The notes beneath the pieces are model-generated. The model was not told the DNA's origin. It was given only the letters and a program-made list of their open reading frames with translations, and searched no databases. Below are positions 18,201 through 26,120 of a DNA stretch of 64,000 nucleotides, piece after piece. This stretch comes from Halalkalicoccus subterraneus (GTDB lineage Archaea; Halobacteriota; Halobacteria; Halobacteriales; Halalkalicoccaceae), in the NCBI RefSeq assembly GCF_003697815.1, contig NZ_RDQG01000009.1, positions 1 to 64,000 on the forward strand, in the 5' to 3' direction. Numbering within the stretch: position 1 is the first letter of the stretch; every line of letters starts with the position of its first letter. A program made the translations under genes and the position numbers.

Positions 18201-19426
18201 TGGTGGGTGTCAGCTTCGCGGACATCGAGGCCGCCGGGGATCGACTCGACGACGAGAGTGTCGTCAAACGCACGCCCGTCGAGCGGAGCACCTCCTTGGG
18301 AGGGATGGTCGACGCCGAGGTCTATCTGAAGATGGAGCACCTCCAGTGGACGGGCTCGTTCAAGACCCGCGGTGCGTACAACAAGCTCTCACAGGCGGTC
18401 GCCGCAGGCAACGTCGAACACGCGGTCGCCGCGAGCGCGGGCAACCATGCCCAGGGGGTTGCGCTGGCGGCGACGACCCTAGGAATCGACTCGACCATCG
18501 TCATGCCGAAGACGGCCCCGCAGACGAAGATCGACGCCACCCGCGGTTACGGTGCGACGGTCGAACTCCACGGCAAGGACTTCCGGGAGGCGATGGCTCA
18601 CGCGAAGGAACTCGCCTCCGGTGGCGACTCGACGTTCGTCCATGCCTACGACGACCCCGACATCGTCGCCGGGCAGGGCACGCTGGGAGTGGAGATGGTC
18701 GGGGACTGTCCCGACGTCGACACCGTCATCGTTCCCATCGGCGGGGGCGGACTGATCTCGGGGATCTCGCTGGCGTTTTCGGAACTCGCGCCTGACGTCC
18801 GGATCGTCGGCGTCCAGGCCGAGGCGGCCGCAACGGTACCGAAGAGCCTCGATAAGGGGATCCCACAGACGCTCGATTCGGTCGACACCATCGCCGACGG
18901 GATCGCGACGGGTGGGGTTTCGGAGCTCACCCTCGGGCTCATCGAGGAGCACGTCGACGAGGTCCTCACAGTCTCGGACGACGAGATCGCACAAGCGATC
19001 CTGTTGTTGCTCGAACGCGCGAAACAGCTCGTCGAGGGTGCCGGTGCGGCCGGGGTCGCGGCGCTGTTGAGCGACGAGCTCGACGTGCGCGGCGAGACCG
19101 TCATGCCGCTTTTGTGTGGCGGGAACCTCGACATGCCGATGCTTCAGACGGTGCTCGTCCACGCGATGACGGACCGCCAGCAGCTGTTGAACCTCCGGGT
19201 TCACATCGACGACCAGCCCGGTCGGATGGCCGAACTCTCCCGAGTGATCGCCGACCACGACGCGAACATCCGGGACGTGCGCCACGAGCGGGCGGTCGAG
19301 GACCTCAACGTCGGCGACGCCTACCTCGTCTTCCGGCTCGTCACCAGCGGGTCGAGCCACTCACGGGCGATCACCGAGGCCATCGAGAACCGCGGTTACA
19401 CCGTCGAGATCGTCAACGCGAGCTGA
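18200..19426 (+). CDS. ilvA: Threonine/serine ammonia-lyase (dehydratase) with C-terminal ACT domain
   Basis: A 408-aa PLP enzyme of fold type II. Lys55 in the WTGSFKTRGAYNKL motif is the Schiff-base lysine; SAGNHAQGVALAA binds the substrate carboxylate, and GGGGLISGIS holds the phosphate. Residues about 330-405 form an ACT domain (NLRVHIDDQPGRMAELSRVIADHDANI), so it may be feedback regulated. It deaminates threonine to 2-oxobutyrate or serine to pyruvate. Its one-base overlap with the dimethylglycine dehydrogenase gene couples the two, which favours a role in the betaine route: glycine plus the one-carbon unit gives serine, and serine gives pyruvate. Isoleucine synthesis is the alternative role. 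Confidence 0.9.
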   Translation: MVGVSFADIEAAGDRLDDESVVKRTPVERSTSLGGMVDAEVYLKMEHLQWTGSFKTRGAYNKLSQAVAAGNVEHAVAASAGNHAQGVALAATTLGIDSTIVMPKTAPQTKIDATRGYGATVELHGKDFREAMAHAKELASGGDSTFVHAYDDPDIVAGQGTLGVEMVGDCPDVDTVIVPIGGGGLISGISLAFSELAPDVRIVGVQAEAAATVPKSLDKGIPQTLDSVDTIADGIATGGVSELTLGLIEEHVDEVLTVSDDEIAQAILLLLERAKQLVEGAGAAGVAALLSDELDVRGETVMPLLCGGNLDMPMLQTVLVHAMTDRQQLLNLRVHIDDQPGRMAELSRVIADHDANIRDVRHERAVEDLNVGDAYLVFRLVTSGSSHSRAITEAIENRGYTVEIVNAS

Positions 19427-19551
19427 GACGGCTCGCGGATCGGCTTCCGTCTCGATTTCGGGATTGCATGGAAACGGACTCGGCGCGAAGTACGTGGTCT
19501 TTTGTCGGACGAAGCGTGGTGAGAACGGGTAGAGTCGTGGGTCACCCGCGA

Positions 19552-21246
19552 TCAGTCGTCGTCGGTCGGAGCCGCCCCGGAGTTGGACTCCGATCCGGGT
19601 AACGCGTCGTCGTCCATACTCCGGATCCGCCGTTCGACCTCCCGGGACTGGAGGAGCCGGTGTTCGCTTTTGAGCCCGATCCAGAGGGTATAACAGATGA
19701 ACAGCAACACGATGGCGAAGGGCAGCCCGGTCGCGATCGAGGCGGTCTGGAGTGCGCTCAGGCCTCCCCCGATGAGCAACACGGCGGCCAGAATCCCCTC
19801 GAAGACGGCCCACGAGACGCGCAGGTTCCGGGTGGCGTCGTCCTGCCCGCCGGCGGTGATGCTGCCAAGCACCAGCGAGCCCGAGTCCGAGGAGGTAACG
19901 AAAAAGGAGACGACGAGGACGATGGCTACGACCGAAAGCACGAGCGTCAGCGGCAACAACGCGAACAGTTCGAACATCGCGACCGCCTCGCTTTCCTGGA
20001 CCGCCGCGATGATCGACGACTCGGTGAACAGTTCGAAATGCAGCGCCGTGCCACCGAACGCCGACATCCAGATGAACGAGAACAGCGCCGGCAGGATCAG
20101 CACGGCGAGGACGAACTCGCGGACGGTCCGTCCCTTCGATATCCGGGCGATGAACATCCCGACGAACGGCGACCACGCGATCCACCAGCCCCAGTAGAAG
20201 ATCGTCCACGCGGCCTGCCAGCCGTCGCTGCCACCTTCGTAGCTCGCGGTCCAGAACGCCAGTTCGGGGAGCCTGCTGAGATACGAGCCAAGCGTCTGGA
20301 CGAACGTATCGAAGACGAACAGCGTCGGCCCGATGATCACGATCGCCCCGAGTAGAGTGAACATGAGGTAGACGTTCAGTTGACTCAGGCGACGGACCCC
20401 CTTGTCCAGACCCGCCCAGACCGACACGACCGCACAGGCCGTGATGGCCGCGATGAGTACCACCTGAACGGACGTTTCGACCGGGATGGTCATCGGGAGG
20501 AATCCCTCCGAGATGATGTTGAGGCCGGCGTTGATCTGTTGGGCTCCCAACCCCAGCGACGTCGCGAGACCGAACACCGTCGCGAACACGGCGAGCGTAT
20601 CGACGAGGTGTCCCGGCCAATCGTAGATGCGCTCGCCGAGCAGGGGCCAAAAGAGCGACCGGAAGGTCAGGGGAAGTCCCCGGTTGTAGGCGTAAAACGC
20701 CAGTCCGAGCGCGACCAGCCCGTAGATCGCCCAGGGATGGATCCCCCAGTGGTAATACGTCGCGACCATCGACGTCTCGGCCGCCGCGGCGGTTTCGGCC
20801 TCGCCGAAGGGCGGTGCGCTGTAGTGAAAGACCGGTTCGCCGACGCTCCAGAACATGAGGCCGATTCCCATGCCCGCGCTGAAGAGCATGGACAGCCAGG
20901 AGAAATCGCTGAACTCCGGCTCCTGGGTGGGGCCGCCGATCCGAATGCTTCCGTACTTTCCGAGACCGAAATACAGCACGACCGCGATGAACACGTTCGC
21001 ACAGAGGATGTAGAACCAGCCCATGTACTCGGCGATACTGGCTTGGGTCTGTGTGAACACCGACGCCGCCTGCTCTTGGAACAACAGAGTCAACACGACG
21101 AACAGAAGGATCAGTCCGGTGGAGACGCCGAAGACGACCGGATGAACGTCGAATCCCCATTTCTGAACGTTGTCGTCGCCCGGTTCGTGGTCGGTATCGG
21201 CGTAGAAAACGTCCTGCTGAAGCGAGTCAGAATCGCTGTCAGCCAT
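19552..21246 (-). CDS. BCCT-family transporter (betaine/choline/carnitine)
   Basis: A 564-aa transporter with 12 predicted membrane helices and charged ends. The family signature is clear: WGWWIAWSPFVGMFIARISKGRT and the following REFVLAVLILPALFSFIWMSAFGG. The WSVGEPVFHYSAPP segment is the usual GEP loop. BCCT proteins import glycine betaine and related trimethylammonium compounds with sodium or protons. Here, next to demethylation enzymes, it probably feeds betaine to catabolism as well as osmoprotection. Convergent with ilvA; the promoter lies in the 21247-21634 gap, with a TATATA run at about 21320-21327. Exact substrate is inferred. Confidence 0.93.
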   Translation of the reverse strand: MADSDSDSLQQDVFYADTDHEPGDDNVQKWGFDVHPVVFGVSTGLILLFVVLTLLFQEQAASVFTQTQASIAEYMGWFYILCANVFIAVVLYFGLGKYGSIRIGGPTQEPEFSDFSWLSMLFSAGMGIGLMFWSVGEPVFHYSAPPFGEAETAAAAETSMVATYYHWGIHPWAIYGLVALGLAFYAYNRGLPLTFRSLFWPLLGERIYDWPGHLVDTLAVFATVFGLATSLGLGAQQINAGLNIISEGFLPMTIPVETSVQVVLIAAITACAVVSVWAGLDKGVRRLSQLNVYLMFTLLGAIVIIGPTLFVFDTFVQTLGSYLSRLPELAFWTASYEGGSDGWQAAWTIFYWGWWIAWSPFVGMFIARISKGRTVREFVLAVLILPALFSFIWMSAFGGTALHFELFTESSIIAAVQESEAVAMFELFALLPLTLVLSVVAIVLVVSFFVTSSDSGSLVLGSITAGGQDDATRNLRVSWAVFEGILAAVLLIGGGLSALQTASIATGLPFAIVLLFICYTLWIGLKSEHRLLQSREVERRIRSMDDDALPGSESNSGAAPTDDD

Positions 21247-21634
21247 GATCGATTACCCCCCACGTTCGGCGCGTCTCCCGTTTTCCGCCGTGCGAATCGC
21301 TGTCTCCTCGCTGTCGTGTTATATATGGATCCATCGTCTCACCTGCCGACCGACGTATCGATACGCTCATTCCCTGAATCGTCCCATAGGCCCACCTGCG
21401 TACGATCTATATGTGTTATCATATATCTCACTCACACCATGTGCGATAGTTTCGGTTAACATGTATAAAGCTTACTCACTTCGGACCGTGAGAACGGCGG
21501 AACGATCGTTCCGAATCGAGTACGGTTCGGCATTGACCCGACAGTTGAGAGGGTGTTCTCACAGTTCCGGAGCGGGATGAGGGAAACGCTTATTACTGAG
21601 CACGAAACGATAATACGTACTAGGAACAGTACTG
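21247..21634. promoter_or_regulatory. 388-bp gap between BCCT and UspA genes with promoters and a regulator remnant
   Basis: Besides the IclR-like scrap at 21461 (listed separately) it carries TATA-like runs at 21320-21327 (for the BCCT gene, reverse strand) and AT-rich sequence around 21415-21430. The uspA ATG at 21635 is preceded by an AT-containing stretch near 21605-21618. No intact gene is seen. Confidence 0.45.
21461..21580 (+). pseudogene. N-terminal remnant of an IclR-type regulator
   Basis: A short open frame from the ATG at 21461 reads LRTVRTAERSFRI near its start, which is nearly identical in pattern to the beginnings of the two intact IclR proteins in this window (VRATETSFRI and VKTTERSFEL). 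After that the similarity stops abruptly and the frame ends at 21580 without an HTH. This looks like the surviving first 15-20 codons of a third IclR gene that was deleted, lying exactly where a regulator of the flanking BCCT or sarcosine oxidase genes would be. Chance similarity of 11 residues cannot be excluded. Confidence 0.4.
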
Positions 21635-22081
21635 ATGTACGACGAGATTTTGGTTCCAACCGACGGAGGACGGAAATCCAAGCGAGCAGCCGAGCACGCT
21701 ATCGAACTCGCGGCCGCACTCGACGCGACAGTCCACGCGCTGTACGTCATGGACTTTCCGGGGGCCCCCCGGACGCCCTACATCTACGGGGACGAGGACG
21801 AGATGAAACAGGAGTACAGGGAATACGGGGAGGATGTCACCGGAGAAGTCCACGAGATGGCCGCAGCGGCCGATGTCGAGTGTGTCACCGCGATCAGGCA
21901 GGGATCGATACACGAGGGGATCATCAACTACGCCGAGAGGGAAGGGGTGGACCTGATCGTCATGGTGTCGGGGTACCGCGGCCGGTTCGGCGGGATTCTG
22001 GGAACGATCACCGAACGGGTCGTTCGTGGGGCGACCGTTCCGGTCACGTCGTTCCGAACGGGACAGGTCAAACGATCGTAA
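21635..22081 (+). CDS. Universal stress protein (UspA family)
   Basis: A 148-aa single-domain Usp. It starts MYDEILVPTDGG, has the usual KRAAEHAIELAAALDATVHALYVMD helix-strand unit, and ends with DLIVMVSGYRGRFGGILGTITERVVRGATVPV, where the ATP-binding G-2x-G-9x-G-S/T pattern is only partly kept (GYRGRFGGILGTITE). Usp genes often sit beside transporters in haloarchaea and are thought to modulate them under stress. Here it lies between the BCCT transporter and sarcosine oxidase genes and is transcribed towards the latter. Confidence 0.9.
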   Translation: MYDEILVPTDGGRKSKRAAEHAIELAAALDATVHALYVMDFPGAPRTPYIYGDEDEMKQEYREYGEDVTGEVHEMAAAADVECVTAIRQGSIHEGIINYAEREGVDLIVMVSGYRGRFGGILGTITERVVRGATVPVTSFRTGQVKRS

Positions 22082-22168
22082 ATACGGGCCCATTCGGCTG
22101 TAGCCCGGTGAATGCCACCAAAACGTTATCGTCCGGCTCACGCTCTATCGGAACGAACACGAAGCAGA

Positions 22169-23299
22169 ATGACCGATCACTACGACGACATCGTCATCGG
22201 CGTCGGCGGCATGGGCAGTGCGACCAGCTACCAGCTCGCGAAGCGGGGGCGGGACGTCCTCGGACTCGAACGCTACGACATTCCCCACGCGATGGGGTCC
22301 TCACACGGCGTTTCGAGGATTATCCGGCTGGCGTACTACGAACACCCCTCGTACGTCCCGCTGATCCGGCGGGCCTACGAGCTCTGGGACGAGATCCAGA
22401 CGCGCCACGGCGAGCAGCTGCTGTTCGAGACCGGTTCGATCGACGCCGCTCCCGAGGACGATCCCCTGTTCGAGGGATCGCTTCGTTCCTGCGAGGAGTA
22501 CGACATCGACCACGAGGTACTCACCGGAGCGGAGGTCAACGAGCGCTATCCGGGCTACGACATCCCCGACGAGCACATGGCGGTCTACCAGCCGAACGGC
22601 GGCTACGTCCTTTCTGAGAGAGCGATCGTCGCTCACGTCATGGCGGCTCAAAATGAGGGTGCGCGGATCCAGGCCCGCGAGCGCGCCACCGACTGGAGGC
22701 CGGAGGGCGACGGGGTACGCGTCACGACCGACCGTGGCGAGTACACCGCCGACAACCTCGTGATCGCCTCGGGCGCGTGGGCCGCCAAACACGTCGAGGC
22801 CCTCGACGGGCTCGCGATCCCCCAGCGACAGGTGCTCGCCTGGCTCCAACCCCAGAAACCCAAGCAGTTCATGCCGGAGAACTTCCCGGTCTGGAACCTC
22901 CAGGTCGAGGAGGGTCGATTCTACGGGCTACCGACCGTCAAGGTGCCCGGGTTCAAGTTCGGCCGGTATATGCACCGCGAGCAGGACGTCGATCCCGACG
23001 AGATGAACCGCCAGCCCGAGCCAGAGGACGAGCGGCTCCTTCGGGAGTTCGCGGAGAACCACTTCCCACAGGGGACGGGCCCGACGATGCAGCTGGCGAC
23101 CTGCATGTTCACGAACACTCCGGACGAGCACTTCGTCATCGACCGGCATCCCGAGCACCCACAGGTGGTCTTCGGCGCCGGATTTTCGGGGCACGGTTAC
23201 AAGTTCGCGAGCGTCATCGGCGAGGTGCTGGCTGATCTAGCCAGCGACGGGCGGACCGACCACCCGATCGACTTCCTCTCGCTCGCCCGCTTCGACTGA
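22169..23299 (+). CDS. solA: Monomeric sarcosine oxidase / N-methyl-amino-acid oxidase (SolA-SoxA type)
   Basis: A 376-aa flavoprotein. The N-terminal FAD motif is IVIGVGGMGSATSYQLAKRG, followed by GSSHGVSRIIRLAYYEHP, which is diagnostic of monomeric sarcosine oxidase and N-methyltryptophan oxidase. Cys312 in ATCMFTNTPDEHFVID is at the site of covalent FAD attachment in those enzymes. They demethylate secondary amino acids, releasing glycine, formaldehyde and hydrogen peroxide. In this island it should finish betaine breakdown (sarcosine to glycine). The start at 22169 fits the family; 22112 would add 19 unrelated residues. Pipecolate or other N-methyl amino acids are alternative substrates. 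Confidence 0.88.
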   Translation: MTDHYDDIVIGVGGMGSATSYQLAKRGRDVLGLERYDIPHAMGSSHGVSRIIRLAYYEHPSYVPLIRRAYELWDEIQTRHGEQLLFETGSIDAAPEDDPLFEGSLRSCEEYDIDHEVLTGAEVNERYPGYDIPDEHMAVYQPNGGYVLSERAIVAHVMAAQNEGARIQARERATDWRPEGDGVRVTTDRGEYTADNLVIASGAWAAKHVEALDGLAIPQRQVLAWLQPQKPKQFMPENFPVWNLQVEEGRFYGLPTVKVPGFKFGRYMHREQDVDPDEMNRQPEPEDERLLREFAENHFPQGTGPTMQLATCMFTNTPDEHFVIDRHPEHPQVVFGAGFSGHGYKFASVIGEVLADLASDGRTDHPIDFLSLARFD

Positions 23300-23655
23300 T
23301 CGAGCTCCCTGTTCGCCCGTTCTTCGGCATCCAAACGACCATCTATTGAGCGCTCGACATTGATCCGCTCGGAGGGAGGCCGCGATCGTTCCCGTGCGAC
23401 CGATCGATACGGTCAGTACCTATTTACCGAATCACTACGTATCGTACCGCGTAGTTGTTGCTTTGTGATTGCCGGCGGTACTTGTCCCTCCGAACGGATG
23501 GATTCCCACACGGGTAGCCTCTACTCACTTCGCCGGCTTCCACCTTCCGATCCGGGTCCCTCGATCGTTTCGCGGATGGTACTCGCTATCAAAGGGACAA
23601 ACCCTCCAGTACGATACCGTAAAACTGTCGTACCGACCGGTCGTACGGTGAGGTG
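23300..23655. other. 356-bp gap, no gene recognised
   Basis: The only long frame here (23360 onward) has no recognisable motif and atypical composition. A TAAAAC element at 23620-23625, about 31 bases before the next ATG, and a nested symmetric sequence around 23629-23647 (CGTAC ... GACCGGTC ... GTACG) could be promoter and operator for the VOC gene. Confidence 0.4.
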
Positions 23656-24072
23656 ATGACCCCGTCTGCACACCACGTCGGCGTGACGGTCGCAGACCTC
23701 GAACGGGCCGTCGAGTTCTACCGGGACGTCCTCGGACTCGAGGTCGTCGACCGGTTTACCGTCTCGGGCGAGGCGTTCGGGGCGGCCGTCGGCGTCGAAG
23801 GGGCGACCGGGAACTTCGTCCATCTCGACGCCGACGGGGCCCGGATCGAGCTGATCGAGTACGAACCCGAGGGCGAGGAGCGTGCCGCTTCGAACGTGAA
23901 CCAACCCGGTGCGACACACGTTGGTCTCGCCGTCCCGGATCTCGACGAGTTCTACGAGTCGCTCTCCGAGGAGGTCGAGAGCCTGAGCGAGCCACGGACG
24001 ACCGAGAGCGGCACCCGGATCCTGTTCGTCCGCGATCCTGAAGGGGCCCTCGTCGAACTCCTCGAGGCGTAG
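23656..24072 (+). CDS. VOC (glyoxalase/epimerase/dioxygenase) family protein
   Basis: A 138-aa vicinal-oxygen-chelate protein: HHVGVTVADLERAVEFYRDVLGLEVV at the start, then NFVHLDADGARIELIEYEP, THVGLAVPDLDEFYESL and RILFVRDPEGALVELLEA. Two half-domains with His and Glu metal ligands are present, so it is likely an active metal enzyme such as a lyase, epimerase or extradiol-type enzyme. ATG 23656 follows a GTG at 23653; either could start translation. It precedes galactonate dehydratase by 125 bp on the same strand, but a functional link is not evident. Confidence 0.83.
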   Translation: MTPSAHHVGVTVADLERAVEFYRDVLGLEVVDRFTVSGEAFGAAVGVEGATGNFVHLDADGARIELIEYEPEGEERAASNVNQPGATHVGLAVPDLDEFYESLSEEVESLSEPRTTESGTRILFVRDPEGALVELLEA

Positions 24073-24197
24073 CCGGGGGCGAGCTAGACGGCGTCGATCC
24101 CCGGATTCGTCGGGAAAGTCGGCTTCTCGTCGGTACTCCGAGGTGGTTCCCGGACCAACCGAAGCACTCATTCGCTCCAATCGAGAACACTGCTCCG

Positions 24198-25352
24198 ATG
24201 ACGGAACTCGTGGACTACGAGCTGTACGAAGTACCGCCGCGCTGGCTGTTTCTGCGCCTCGAAACGAGCGACGGGCTGGTCGGCTGGGGCGAACCCGTCG
24301 TCGAGGGGCGGGCGAAGACGGTCCGAGCGGCCGTCGAGGAACTGCTCGATACCTACCTCCTCGGCGAGGACCCGAGTCGGATCGAAGACCACTGGCAGGC
24401 GATGTATCGGGGCGGCTTCTATCGGGGCGGGCCGGTCCTAATGAGCGCCATCGCCGGCGTCGATCAGGCGCTGTGGGACATCAAGGGCAAGCGCTTCGGC
24501 GCGCCGGTGTACGAGCTGCTCGGCGGCCGCGCCCGCGACCGCATCAGGGTCTATCAGTGGATCGGCGGTGACCGGCCGAGCGAGGTCGGCGAGGCCGCCG
24601 CCGAGAAGGTGAGCGAGGGCTTTACCGGCCTGAAGATGAACGCGACCAGCGAACTCCGGCGCGTCGATACGCCCGCCGCGGTCCGCGAGGCCGAAGACCG
24701 CCTCGCGGAGGTCCGCGAGGCGGTCGGCCCCGAGGTCGACATCGGCGTGGACTTCCACGGGCGGGTCACCAAGCCGATGGTCAAGCGACTGGCCGAGGCG
24801 CTCGAACCTTACGAACCGATGTTCATCGAGGAGCCCGTCCTCCCCGAGCACAACGATTCCCTTCCAGCTATTGCCGCCCACACCTCGATCCCGATCGCGA
24901 CAGGGGAACGAATGTTCTCGCGCTGGGATTTCAAGGAGGTCTTCGAATCCGGTAGTGTGGACGTCATCCAACCGGACCTCTCGCACGCGGGCGGGATCAC
25001 CGAGGTGAAGAAGATCGCGGACATGGCCGAGGCCTACGACGTCGCGCTCGCGCCCCACTGCCCGCTGGGACCGATCGCGCTGGCCTCCTGTATCCAGGTC
25101 GACGCCTGCTCGCCGAACGCGCTGATCCAGGAGCAGAGCCTCGACATCCACTACAATAAGGGCGGCGACGTGCTCGACTACCTCGCGGATCCGGACGTCT
25201 TCGAGTACGAGCAAGGCTACGTCGAGGTTCCCTCCGGGCCCGGGTTGGGGATCGACATCAACGAGGAGTACGTCGAGGAGCAAGCCGAGACGACCGTCGA
25301 CTGGCACAACCCCGTCTGGCGCCACGATGACGGCAGCGTCGCGGAGTGGTGA
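24198..25352 (+). CDS. dgoD: D-galactonate dehydratase (mandelate racemase/enolase superfamily)
   Basis: A 384-aa protein closely patterned on bacterial DgoD along its whole length: PPRWLFLRLETSDGLVGWGEPV, GGFYRGGPVLMSAIAGVDQALWDIKGK, DFHGRV (first metal Asp), FIEEPVLPEHN (metal Glu), ATGERMFSRWDFK (metal Glu) and APHCPLGPIALAS (catalytic His), ending in NPVWRHDDGSVAEW. It removes water from D-galactonate to give 2-keto-3-deoxygalactonate in a De Ley-Doudoroff or semi-phosphorylative route. KDG kinase or aldolase genes are not adjacent, though a PfkB-family kinase occurs at 41179. D-gluconate or D-arabinonate activity cannot be excluded. Confidence 0.9.
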   Translation: MTELVDYELYEVPPRWLFLRLETSDGLVGWGEPVVEGRAKTVRAAVEELLDTYLLGEDPSRIEDHWQAMYRGGFYRGGPVLMSAIAGVDQALWDIKGKRFGAPVYELLGGRARDRIRVYQWIGGDRPSEVGEAAAEKVSEGFTGLKMNATSELRRVDTPAAVREAEDRLAEVREAVGPEVDIGVDFHGRVTKPMVKRLAEALEPYEPMFIEEPVLPEHNDSLPAIAAHTSIPIATGERMFSRWDFKEVFESGSVDVIQPDLSHAGGITEVKKIADMAEAYDVALAPHCPLGPIALASCIQVDACSPNALIQEQSLDIHYNKGGDVLDYLADPDVFEYEQGYVEVPSGPGLGIDINEEYVEEQAETTVDWHNPVWRHDDGSVAEW

Positions 25353-25424
25353 TCGGACCGGTGACGATCCGTGCCGTTGGTGGGTCGAGCCGTGCGTTTA
25401 TTGGCGTGGGGTGATAATCGGTGC

Positions 25425-26045
25425 ATGATGGCCAGCGAAGGACGTTCTCAGGGTAAGGTCGGTCGGGTGATCGAGGAGTACGGCCTTGAGGGATTCGGCG
25501 AGGAGCTTGAGGCGCGCTGGACGGGCGAGCGCGGCGAGCAGTCGAGTCTGCGGGCGCTCGCGGACCTGTTCAACCGTCGTGTGCTCGAGGCCGCCCTCTC
25601 GGAGGCCGGGGTGCGATCACTGGACGGCGAGGTCGAAAACCGGTACCGACTGCTCACGGACGACGACGTCAGCGCGGGAATGCGCGAGCAGACCCGGCGC
25701 GAACTCGACCGCGCCGGGGTGCCCATCGAGGAGGTCGAATCGGACTTCGTCTCCCACCAGTCGATCTATACCTACTTGACCCAACACCGCGAGGCGACTC
25801 ACCCTTCGAGCGTCGAGCCGACGCCCGAGGAGCGCCGTCAGCGCGAGCTCGATAAGATCGGGGCGCTGATCACGCGCACGACCGTCGTTACCGAGGACTC
25901 CTTCAAGCGCCTCGCGTCAACCGAGGCGCTCTCGACGGGGATATCGGACGTCTTCGTCGACGTGCAGGTGACCTGTGCCGAATGCGGGCGGACGAGTGCG
26001 GCGACGACGCTCCTGGAGGAGGGGGGCTGTTCCTGCCGGGAGTGA
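25425..26045 (+). CDS. rdfA: RdfA-family protein (rod-determining factor)
   Basis: A 206-aa haloarchaeal protein with the family pattern KVGRVIEEYGLEGFGEELEARW, LADLFNRRVLEAAL, DGEVENRYRLLTDDDVSAG, ESDFVSHQSIYTYL and a C-terminal zinc-ribbon-like pair (CAECG ... CSC). In Haloferax volcanii a member of this family is needed for rod-shaped cells. A TTTATT element about 27 bases before the ATG suggests a leaderless message. The following SMC-related gene starts 75 bp later on the same strand, an arrangement found in other haloarchaea, which hints at a shared role in cell or chromosome organisation. Whether this paralogue controls shape is inferred. Confidence 0.82.
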   Translation: MMASEGRSQGKVGRVIEEYGLEGFGEELEARWTGERGEQSSLRALADLFNRRVLEAALSEAGVRSLDGEVENRYRLLTDDDVSAGMREQTRRELDRAGVPIEEVESDFVSHQSIYTYLTQHREATHPSSVEPTPEERRQRELDKIGALITRTTVVTEDSFKRLASTEALSTGISDVFVDVQVTCAECGRTSAATTLLEEGGCSCRE

Positions 26046-26120
26046 GATTACACGAATACTGCTGTCAGACCTCGATGCGGACATCTGAAGGCTTATGCGG
26101 TGGGAACGGGTTACGTTACC

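Noticed and set aside
21499-21512. Perfect palindrome GGAACGATCGTTCC considered as an operator
   Set aside because: It falls in the codons for the ERSF residues of the IclR-like remnant, so symmetry probably reflects coding history.
23360-23656. 98-aa frame before the VOC gene
   Set aside because: No motif, odd composition, and it runs into the promoter-like region of the next gene.
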